Assembly (NCBI GenBank): GCA_031274715.1
Contig: JAISPT010000059.1
Location: 1 to 12,169, forward strand
DNA length: 12,169 nucleotides
Reading direction: 5' to 3'
Origin: Azonexus sp.
GTDB lineage: Bacteria; Pseudomonadota; Gammaproteobacteria; Burkholderiales; Rhodocyclaceae
Shown piece by piece: positions 7,108 to 12,169 of the stretch. Each line of letters starts with the position of its first letter. Position 1 is the first letter of the stretch. The position numbers and the translations under genes were made by a program. The notes under the pieces were generated by a model that was given only the letters and a program-made list of their open reading frames with translations, searched no databases and was not told the origin of the DNA.

Positions 7108-8571
7108 TCAGTCGAGGTGATAATTCGGCGCTTCCTTGGTAATCTGCACGTCATGAACATGCGATTCGCGGATGCCGGCCGAGGTGATTTCGACGAAACA
7201 GGCCTTTTCATGCATGTCGGCAATAGTCGGCGTGCCGAGGTAGCCCATCGACGAACGCAGGCCACCCATCAACTGGTGGATCACCGCCAGCACCGAGCCT
7301 TTGTACGGCACGCGGCCTTCGATACCTTCGGGCACAAATTTGTCGACGTTGGCCGTGGCTTCCTGGAAGTAGCGGTCGCTTGATCCGGCCTGCATCGCAC
7401 CGAGCGACCCCATGCCACGATAGGATTTATAGGAACGCCCCTGGAACAGTTCGACCTCGCCCGGCGCCTCCTCGGCGCCGGCAAACAGGCCGCCGAGCAT
7501 CACCGTATCGGCACCGGCGGCAATCGCCTTGGCAATATCACCGGAGTAGCGGATGCCACCATCGGCGATCATCGGTACACCAGTACCCCGCAGCGACTCG
7601 GAGACGTTCTGGATGGCGGTGATCTGCGGCACACCGACACCGGCAACGATGCGCGTGGTGCAGATGGATCCCGGACCGATGCCGACCTTGACGCCGTCAG
7701 CACCAGCATCGACCAGCGCGCGCGCGGCATCGGCTGTAGCAATGTTGCCACCGATGACTTCGATTTGCGGATAGTTCTTTTTGACCCAGCTCACGCGGTC
7801 GAGCACACCCTGCGAATGGCCGTGGGCGGTATCGACGACGATCACGTCGATACCGGCCTCGGCCAGCAATTCAACCCGCGCCTCAGTACCGGCCCCAACG
7901 CCGACGGCGGCACCGGCGCGCAAGCGGCCGGAAGCGTCCTTATTGGCCAGCGGATGTTCGGTGGACTTCAGGATGTCCTTAACCGTGATCAGGCCGCTCA
8001 AGCGGAATTCGTCATCAACTACCAGCACTCGCTCAAGACGGTGGGTGCGGATCAGTTCCTTGGCTTCCTCGACGCTGGCGCCTTCCTTGACCGTCACCAG
8101 CCGCTTCTTCGGCGTCATGATGGCTTTGACCGGCTGATCGAGATTGGTTTCAAAGCGCAGATCGCGGTTGGTGACGATGCCGACGACCTTGCCTGTTCTG
8201 TCCAGCACCGGCAAACCGGAAATCCGGTATTGGCGGGTAATTTCAAGCACATCGCGGACGGTCATCGTCGGCGAGACAGTGATCGGGTCCTTTAGGATAC
8301 CGGACTCGAAGCGCTTGACCTTGGCAACTTCCGCCGCCTGGGCCTGGGCCGAGAGATTTTTGTGGATGATGCCAATGCCGCCTTCCTGGGCCAAAGCGAT
8401 GGCCAGCCGGCCTTCTGTCACGGTATCCATGGCCGCCGACAGCAACGGCAAATTGAGGGTGATGTTGCGGCTCAGGCGCGTGGCAAGGCTAACGTCGCGG
8501 GGCAGGATCTGGGAATGGGCAGGAACGAGCAGGACGTCGTCGAATGTCAGGGCTTTTTGCAAAAGTCGCAT
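7108..8571 (-). CDS. guaB: Inosine-5'-monophosphate dehydrogenase
   Basis: Oxidises IMP to XMP with NAD+, the committed step to guanine nucleotides and the supplier of GuaA's substrate. The 487-residue product matches E. coli GuaB (488). A TIM-barrel catalytic domain is interrupted by two CBS domains (about 93-205, with ISGLPVLDRTGKVVGIVTNRDLR-type repeats). The catalytic loop GPGSICTTR contains C304 (E. coli 305), and the flap carries YRGMGSLGAMQ. The ATG at 8571 gives MRLLQKALTFDDVLLVPA, the family start. An in-frame start 17 codons earlier reads into the promoter and is rejected. It shares a short intergenic region with the divergent DUF4124 gene and has a perfect TATAAT 29 nt upstream. 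It is first in the guaB-guaA operon. Confidence 0.98.
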   Translation of the reverse strand: MRLLQKALTFDDVLLVPAHSQILPRDVSLATRLSRNITLNLPLLSAAMDTVTEGRLAIALAQEGGIGIIHKNLSAQAQAAEVAKVKRFESGILKDPITVSPTMTVRDVLEITRQYRISGLPVLDRTGKVVGIVTNRDLRFETNLDQPVKAIMTPKKRLVTVKEGASVEEAKELIRTHRLERVLVVDDEFRLSGLITVKDILKSTEHPLANKDASGRLRAGAAVGVGAGTEARVELLAEAGIDVIVVDTAHGHSQGVLDRVSWVKKNYPQIEVIGGNIATADAARALVDAGADGVKVGIGPGSICTTRIVAGVGVPQITAIQNVSESLRGTGVPMIADGGIRYSGDIAKAIAAGADTVMLGGLFAGAEEAPGEVELFQGRSYKSYRGMGSLGAMQAGSSDRYFQEATANVDKFVPEGIEGRVPYKGSVLAVIHQLMGGLRSSMGYLGTPTIADMHEKACFVEITSAGIRESHVHDVQITKEAPNYHLD

Positions 8572-8576
8572 GGCCT

Positions 8577-8605
8577 TTGATCCAAGGTCACAAAATCGTA
8601 TTATA
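8577..8605. promoter_or_regulatory. Overlapping divergent promoters of guaB and the DUF4124 gene
   Basis: The near-palindrome GTATTATAC (8598-8606) reads as TATTAT on the plus strand (8599-8604) and TATAAT on the minus strand (8605-8600). On the plus strand, TTGATC at 8577-8582 is a 16-nt-spaced -35. On the minus strand the -35 region is poor, but TG directly precedes the TATAAT. Both polymerases cannot occupy the site at once, so the two genes may compete. Confidence 0.6.
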
Positions 8606-8633
8606 CAGAATTCCCTCGCCACCTCGGATCGCC

Positions 8634-9113
8634 ATGAAACCTGCTGCTGCGCTTATTCTAGGAATTATCTCGACTTTCGCCCTGGGCGCAGCCCATGCCG
8701 AAATCTACCAGTGGAAGGATGCCTCCGGCCGCACCGTGGTCTCCGACACCCCTCCTCCCGGAAACGCTGCCAAGGAAGCCAACGTGATCGGCAAGCAGCA
8801 GCCGGTGGTCAAAGGCGAAGTAGCCGGCGAAAAACCCGCCGAAGCACCGAAACCCGTAGCGGAAAAGGATCTCGATTTCAAAAAACGCCAGCAGGAAGCC
8901 CGCGACAAGGCCGACAAAGAAGCCAAGGAACAGAAGGCCGAAGCCGATCGCAAGGAGAATTGCGAGCGCGCCCGGGGCAACCTGGCGGCCATCGAATCTG
9001 GATACAGAGTGGCGGCATTCGACGAAAAAGGCGAACGCAAGATACTCGATGAGGGTCAGCGGAAAGAGGAAATGGATCGCTACCGCGAGATAGTCACGCA
9101 ATCCTGCAAGTAG
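8634..9113 (+). CDS. Exported DUF4124 domain protein
   Basis: A 159-residue protein of unknown function. It starts with a clear Sec signal peptide (positively charged MKP, hydrophobic 4-18, cleavage after AHA at about 22). The mature start EIYQWKDASGRTVVSDTPP is the DUF4124 motif found in many proteobacterial periplasmic proteins. Residues about 60-120 are highly charged Lys/Glu/Ala-rich and predicted to form a long helix or coiled coil. Two Cys (in KENCERA and at the C-terminal QSCK) could form a disulfide. It is likely periplasmic or envelope-associated. The ATG at 8634 is chosen because the signal peptide begins there. It is divergent from guaB. The likely terminator lies in the rnfH coding end. 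No specific role can be assigned. Confidence 0.85.
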   Translation: MKPAAALILGIISTFALGAAHAEIYQWKDASGRTVVSDTPPPGNAAKEANVIGKQQPVVKGEVAGEKPAEAPKPVAEKDLDFKKRQQEARDKADKEAKEQKAEADRKENCERARGNLAAIESGYRVAAFDEKGERKILDEGQRKEEMDRYREIVTQSCK

Positions 9114-9134
9114 CTAAAACCCTGAAAACCGCGT

Positions 9135-9467
9135 TCAGCCTTCAGAGGCGTCGGCATCACCGGCGCCTTTTTTCATTGCCTTGCCTGCGGCCGCCCGCTG
9201 CTTGCGCACTTCCTTGGGATCGGCGATCAGTGGCCGGTAGATTTCGATCCGGTCACGGTCGCGCAATACGGCATCGGGTTTCGACAGCTTGGCGTAGATG
9301 CCGAATTTGTTTTTCTTCAGATCGATTTCCGGATATTTGAGCAGCAGGCCGGAGGCTTCCAGCGCTTGCCCCAGCGTCGCCCCGTCGGGCAAGCGCAGGC
9401 GCACGACCTCCTGTTTGCCGGTCTGCGCGTAGCAGACCTCAATATCGAGCATTTCAGCTTCAGCCAT
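9135..9467 (-). CDS. rnfH: RnfH family protein (RatB)
   Basis: Small ubiquitin-like beta-grasp protein of the RnfH/UPF0125 (RatB) family. Its biochemical role is unclear. The 110-residue product contains DIEVCYA near the start, LPDGATLGQALEASGLL, and the characteristic KFGIYAKLSKPDAVLRDRDRIEIYRPL followed by a basic tail ending in KKGAGDADASEG. The ATG at 9467 has GGAG 6 nt upstream. A second Met six codons in (9452) is an alternative start. It overlaps ratA by 8 nt, so translation is coupled. This ratA-ratB pair next to smpB is conserved in many proteobacteria. The 3' end contains a transcription terminator serving the opposite strand. Confidence 0.88.
   Translation of the reverse strand: MAEAEMLDIEVCYAQTGKQEVVRLRLPDGATLGQALEASGLLLKYPEIDLKKNKFGIYAKLSKPDAVLRDRDRIEIYRPLIADPKEVRKQRAAAGKAMKKGAGDADASEG
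9147..9173 (+). terminator. Intrinsic terminator of the DUF4124 gene, inside rnfH
   Basis: GGCGTCGG (9147-9154) pairs with CCGGCGCC (9160-9167), with one T-G wobble and a 5-nt loop, followed by T6 (9168-9173). It begins 33 nt after the DUF4124 stop on the plus strand. The same bases encode the Lys-Lys-Gly-Ala-Gly tail of RnfH on the minus strand. Confidence 0.8.
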
Positions 9468-9903
9468 GGGCGGCTCCATAAACCTGAGCGGCCCGGCGCA
9501 CGAAAGCATCGACAAAGGTATTGGCGATATGCCCGAACACCGGCCCGATGATTTTCTCGAACAGCTTGCTGGAAAATTCGTAATGCAGCCGGAACTCAAT
9601 CTTGCAGGCGTCGGCGGCCAGGGCACGGAAATGCCATGAGCCTTCGAGGCGCCGGAACGGCCCGTCGACCAGGCGAATTTTCATCAAACCGGGGAATTCT
9701 TTGTCGTTTTCCGTGGTAAAGCTGGTCTTCACCGCGTGGTAGTTGACATGCAATGTCGCTACGGTCTTTCCGGCATCGCGGAATTTCACTTCGGTGCGGC
9801 TGCACCACGGCAGGAATGCCGGGTAATCCTCACAGCGGTCGACCAGCTCGAACATGCGCTCGGCGGAATGGGCAATCAGTACGGTCTTCTCAACCTGGGC
9901 CAT
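9460..9903 (-). CDS. ratA: RatA, START/Coq10-like protein (ribosome-association toxin family)
   Basis: A 147-residue protein of the polyketide-cyclase/START fold. In E. coli RatA (PasT) was reported to block 70S subunit association, and homologues resemble ubiquinone-binding Coq10. Here either role is possible. The start MAQVEKTVLIAHSAERMFELVDRCEDYPAFLPWC matches the family, and so does the GPVFGHIANTFVDAFVRRA helix near the C-terminus. Middle strands include GSWHFRALAADACKIEFRLHYEF. The ATG at 9903 lies 57 nt from the divergent smpB, the same arrangement as in E. coli. It overlaps rnfH at its 3' end by 8 nt. There is no clear ribosome site. No antitoxin-like gene is adjacent apart from rnfH. 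Confidence 0.92.
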   Translation of the reverse strand: MAQVEKTVLIAHSAERMFELVDRCEDYPAFLPWCSRTEVKFRDAGKTVATLHVNYHAVKTSFTTENDKEFPGLMKIRLVDGPFRRLEGSWHFRALAADACKIEFRLHYEFSSKLFEKIIGPVFGHIANTFVDAFVRRAAQVYGAAHG

Positions 9904-9926
9904 GCGTCGGCAGCATTCGGGTATCC

Positions 9927-9944
9927 TGTAAAATGGCGATTTTA
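9927..9944. promoter_or_regulatory. Divergent promoter elements of smpB and ratA
   Basis: TAAAAT (9929-9934) and its inverted copy ATTTTA (9939-9944) face each other over GGCG, so each strand reads a -10-like TAAAAT. The plus-strand copy is preceded by TG. No good -35 is seen for either. The position, 17 nt before smpB and 25 nt before ratA, suits -10 boxes. It could also be an operator. Confidence 0.45.
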
Positions 9945-9960
9945 ATGGATCACTTGCGGC

Positions 9961-10410
9961 ATGAGCATCACGGTCAACAAAAAAGCCTTTCACGACTACT
10001 TCATCGAGGAGAAGTTCGAGGCCGGGATCGCCCTCCAAGGTTGGGAAGTCAAGGCCATTCGCGCCGGGCGCATGAACATCAAGGAGTCTTACGTCATCAT
10101 CAAGAGCGGCGAGATTTTCCTGATCGGCATGCACATCTCGCCGCTGGCCACCGCCTCGACGCACGACCACCACGACCCGGTGCGGACGCGCAAGCTGCTG
10201 CTGCACGGCCGTGAAATCATGAAGCTGATCGGCAAGGTCGAGCGCGCCGGCTATGCCCTGGTGCCACTCGACCTGCATTTCTTGCGGGGCCGCATCAAGC
10301 TGGAAATCGGGCTGGCCAAGGGCAAGAAACAGCACGATAAGCGCGCCGACCAATTGGACAAGGACACCAAGCGCGAAGCGCAACGCGCCATGAAGGAGCT
10401 GGTGCGGTGA
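9961..10410 (+). CDS. smpB: SsrA-binding protein SmpB
   Basis: Binds tmRNA and delivers it to stalled ribosomes for trans-translation. The 149-residue product is of family length. Recognisable segments are NKKAFHDYFIEEKFEAGI near the N-terminus, LQGWEVKAIRAGRMNIKESYV (about 27-46) and the LLLHGREI motif. The central RIKLEIGLAKGKKQHDKR is followed by a basic C-terminal tail that enters the ribosome decoding site. The ATG at 9961 gives MSITVNKKAFHDYF. Its ribosome site is weak (GGAT at 9947-9950). It is divergent from ratA-rnfH, as in other proteobacteria. The stop TGA overlaps a GTG that starts a 24-codon mini-ORF. Confidence 0.97.
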   Translation: MSITVNKKAFHDYFIEEKFEAGIALQGWEVKAIRAGRMNIKESYVIIKSGEIFLIGMHISPLATASTHDHHDPVRTRKLLLHGREIMKLIGKVERAGYALVPLDLHFLRGRIKLEIGLAKGKKQHDKRADQLDKDTKREAQRAMKELVR

Positions 10411-10481
10411 ACGTCGTCCGCGACGCCGCACGCCTGCTGCGGGTGCTGGGCATCGCCATGCGCAAGGCACTGGCAAGATGA
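10407..10481 (+). CDS. Candidate 24-codon linker ORF between smpB and the lipoprotein gene
   Basis: GTG at 10407 overlaps the smpB stop (GTGA), and the TGA at 10479-10481 overlaps the next ATG (ATGA). A strong AAGGAG at 10393-10398, inside smpB, is 8 nt before the GTG. The peptide would be basic and helix-prone (NVVRDAARLLRVLGIAMRK in its core) with five Arg, one Lys and one Asp. The downstream gene has no good ribosome site of its own, so the most likely role is to carry ribosomes to it. I know of no named family. It could be chance. Confidence 0.45.
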   Translation: MNVVRDAARLLRVLGIAMRKALAR

Positions 10482-11584
10482 AAGGCGCCTCCGGTCTGCT
10501 GCTGGCGACAGCCTTATTGCTTCCCGCCTGCGGTGCGATCAATCCGCATTACGATCCGGCCCGCCCGCATCATCGGCCCGACGGCTTCGTCAATAACAAC
10601 AGCCACCACGTTGGCGGCAAAGCCCCCTGGTACGAGGCACTGTGGCGGCGCTGGCAGGGTGGCTTCCAGCCACTGTATCCCCCGGCCGGCGGCTACCCGC
10701 AATTCGCGCGCGACTGGAGTGTTCCCGTCGATCATGCGCTGCTCCGCGACGCGGACGAGAAACCGCGCATCACTTGGCTCGGCCATTCAGGCCTCCTCTT
10801 GCAACTGGCCGACCGGAACATCCTGATCGATCCGCAACTCTCCGACTTTGCCGGGCCATTCCGCCTGCTCTCGGCGCCGCGCCACGTACCGCCCCCACTG
10901 ACGCCGGAAGAACTGCCGCCGATCGATCTAGTGCTGATCTCGCACAATCACTACGACCACCTCGACGAGCGCACTATCGTCCGTCTGGTCGCCGCTGGCC
11001 AGCATCCGCATTTCCTGGTGCCACTCGGCGTCAAACACTGGTTCAACGAACGTGGCATCGCCGAAGTCAGCGAAATGGACTGGTGGGACACTATCGATGA
11101 CGGTCCGCTGCGTATTCATTTCACGCCGGCCCAGCACTGGAGCAAACGCACCCTGTTCGACGCCAACGCCACGCTGTGGGGCGGCTTTTTCGTCGAGGCG
11201 GATGGCGGTGACCAAGCATGGCGTTTTCTCTACACCGGCGACACCGGCTATTCCGACGATTTTCGCGCCATCCGCCAGCGCCTGGGCCCCGTCGACTTGC
11301 TGGCCGTACCGGTCGGCGCCTACCAGCCGCGCGACTTCATGGCGCCGCAGCACATCAACCCGGACGAGGCCGTGCAAATCCTGCTTGATGTCGACGCCCG
11401 CCAGGCCATCGGCGTGCACTGGGGCACCTTCGAACTGTCCCAGGAGCCTTTCGACCAGCCGCCCGCCGACGTCCGCGTGGCACTCGACCAGCGCCAACTC
11501 GACCCGCAACGTCTGTGGCTGTTGCGCCACGGCGAAACCCGGAGGCTTCCCGCCCCTCCGGAAAAGCCGTCTGGCCAGCCATGA
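10478..11584 (+). CDS. Metallo-beta-lactamase-fold lipoprotein, NAPE-PLD/UlaG-like
   Basis: A 368-residue hydrolase of the metallo-beta-lactamase superfamily, in the group that includes N-acyl-phosphatidylethanolamine phospholipase D and bacterial homologues. The substrate is unknown. The N-terminus is a lipoprotein signal (hydrophobic 7-15, lipobox LPAC with Cys18), so it should be anchored in a membrane and face the periplasm. Zinc ligands are visible: HNHYDH at 156-161, H220 in QHWSKRT, D255 in YTGDTG and H314 in GVHWGTFE. Before them, TWLGHSGLLLQLADRNILIDPQ is the fold's first strands. The family phrase VPVGAYQPRDFM is also present. The start is set by the signal peptide and the ATGA overlap with the linker ORF. 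The position after smpB is probably incidental to function. Its stop overlaps another ATG (ATGA). Confidence 0.9.
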   Translation: MKGASGLLLATALLLPACGAINPHYDPARPHHRPDGFVNNNSHHVGGKAPWYEALWRRWQGGFQPLYPPAGGYPQFARDWSVPVDHALLRDADEKPRITWLGHSGLLLQLADRNILIDPQLSDFAGPFRLLSAPRHVPPPLTPEELPPIDLVLISHNHYDHLDERTIVRLVAAGQHPHFLVPLGVKHWFNERGIAEVSEMDWWDTIDDGPLRIHFTPAQHWSKRTLFDANATLWGGFFVEADGGDQAWRFLYTGDTGYSDDFRAIRQRLGPVDLLAVPVGAYQPRDFMAPQHINPDEAVQILLDVDARQAIGVHWGTFELSQEPFDQPPADVRVALDQRQLDPQRLWLLRHGETRRLPAPPEKPSGQP

Positions 11585-11613
11585 CAATGAATACGTCATT
11601 CACCAAACCTTGA
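11581..11613 (+). CDS. Candidate 10-codon ORF before the lyase gene
   Basis: ATG at 11581 overlaps the lipoprotein gene's stop (ATGA). It encodes MTMNTSFTKP and stops at TGA 11611-11613, 23 nt before the lyase ATG. It has no separate ribosome site, so it would be read by re-initiation. It ends in Pro directly before the stop, as does the tryptophan-sensing TnaC leader peptide, but it has no Trp of its own. It may be a leader peptide, a coupling ORF or chance. Confidence 0.3.
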   Translation: MTMNTSFTKP

Positions 11614-11636
11614 TATCGCATAGAGAGAGCACAACC

Positions 11637-12169
11637 ATGAGCAAATCTTCAAACAAGCCGCAGCAGAACGCTTCCCCTGCCGTGCGTTTTTTCAGCGGTG
11701 AAACTATTCCGCTGGAAATGCACAAAGTCCGCGTCGTGCAGAAACTGACCCTGCCACCGATTGAAGAACGACTGGCGGCAATCCGTCGCGCCGGCTTCAA
11801 CACCTTTTTGTTGAAGACGCGCGATGTCTATCTCGACATGTTGACCGACAGCGGCACCAATGCGATGAGCGATACGCAGATGGGCGCGATGATGCAGGCG
11901 GATGATGCCTATGCCGGATCGCAGAGCTTCGAGCGCATGCAGGCGGCAATTGAGGAGGTATTCGGCAAGCGTTTTGTGCTGCCGGCCCACCAGGGACGCG
12001 CCGCAGAAAACATCATTTTCCGCAGCTACGTCAAATCCGGCGATCTGCTACCGATGAATTACCACTTCACCACGACGCTGGCGCATATCGAACTGAACGG
12101 CGGCAAGATAGCCGAGTTGCTGCACGACGAAGCCTTGCAGATCAAAAGCAGCAACCCGTTCAAAGGCAA
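11637..12169 (+). CDS. Tryptophanase / tyrosine phenol-lyase family beta-eliminating lyase (5' part)
   Basis: PLP-dependent fold-type I enzyme that cleaves an aromatic amino acid (Tyr to phenol, or Trp to indole) with release of pyruvate and ammonia. The first 177 codons are present and the window ends inside the gene. The stretch NTFLLKTRDVYLDMLTDSG, then GTNAMSD, DDAYAGS and HQGRAAENI align with the family. T70, Y92 and Q119-G120-R121 correspond to T49, Y71 and Q98-G99-R100 of Citrobacter tyrosine phenol-lyase (offset 21, from memory). GTNAMSD is nearer to tyrosine phenol-lyase than to E. coli TnaA, but substrate cannot be decided from this part. The N-terminus is about 21 residues longer. 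The ATG at 11637 has only a weak GAGAG upstream. It is in the same direction as the lipoprotein gene, 52 nt away, probably co-transcribed. Confidence 0.85.
   Translation, partial: MSKSSNKPQQNASPAVRFFSGETIPLEMHKVRVVQKLTLPPIEERLAAIRRAGFNTFLLKTRDVYLDMLTDSGTNAMSDTQMGAMMQADDAYAGSQSFERMQAAIEEVFGKRFVLPAHQGRAAENIIFRSYVKSGDLLPMNYHFTTTLAHIELNGGKIAELLHDEALQIKSSNPFKG

Noticed and set aside
8572..8622. In-frame upstream start for guaB adding 17 residues
   Set aside because: The extension reads through the promoter -10 box, and the family start is MRLLQKALTFDD at 8571.
9460..9903. ratA-rnfH as a classical toxin-antitoxin pair
   Set aside because: The names suggest it, but RatB/RnfH is not an established antitoxin. 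The pair is a conserved chromosomal locus beside smpB, so it is annotated as ordinary genes.
11588..11602. TGAAT/ATTCA inverted repeat before the lyase gene as an operator
   Set aside because: Arms of only 5 bp around 5 nt in an AT-rich gap are easily due to chance, and no matching regulator is visible.

Overview
The window is a high-G+C chromosomal segment, densely packed with housekeeping genes. Protein sequences and gene order (clpX-lon-hupB-tRNA-Val; guaB-guaA; ratA-rnfH divergent from smpB) suggest a betaproteobacterium. Rhodocyclales (Dechloromonas/Azonexus-like) is my best guess, inferred from memory of protein style and not proven.

Left part (1-3124, rightward): the last codons of clpX, then the ATP-dependent protease gene lon behind a near-consensus heat-shock (sigma-32) promoter. 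Next is the nucleoid protein gene hupB with its own sigma-70 promoter, a tRNA-Val(UAC) 7 nt after hupB, and a perfect 41-bp inverted repeat that can terminate transcription from both sides.

Middle (3143-5412): trmJ (tRNA 2'-O-methyltransferase, leftward) and suhB (inositol-phosphatase family / Nus-complex partner, rightward) are divergent. The suhB leader holds a GC-rich hairpin directly followed by GCTCTTTAA, the rRNA-type boxA core, ending 4 nt before the start codon. Then come a small tryptophan-rich hypothetical gene with a strong ribosome site and a non-coding stretch with the guaA terminator.

Right part (5413-9903): guaB-guaA (GMP synthesis) run leftward. A DUF4124 exported protein gene is divergent from guaB and converges on ratA-rnfH (leftward, overlapping by 8 nt). 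The DUF4124 gene's likely terminator lies inside the 3' coding end of rnfH.

End (9961-12169, rightward): smpB (trans-translation) is followed by a metallo-beta-lactamase-fold lipoprotein and the 5' part of a tryptophanase/tyrosine phenol-lyase gene, cut by the window edge. Two tiny ORFs (24 and 10 codons) link these three genes through GTGA and ATGA overlaps, which suggests translational coupling.

I saw no complete mobile element, CRISPR array, phage gene or obviously new multi-gene defence system. The most unusual signals are regulatory: the suhB boxA leader, the linker mini-ORFs and the shared divergent promoters.
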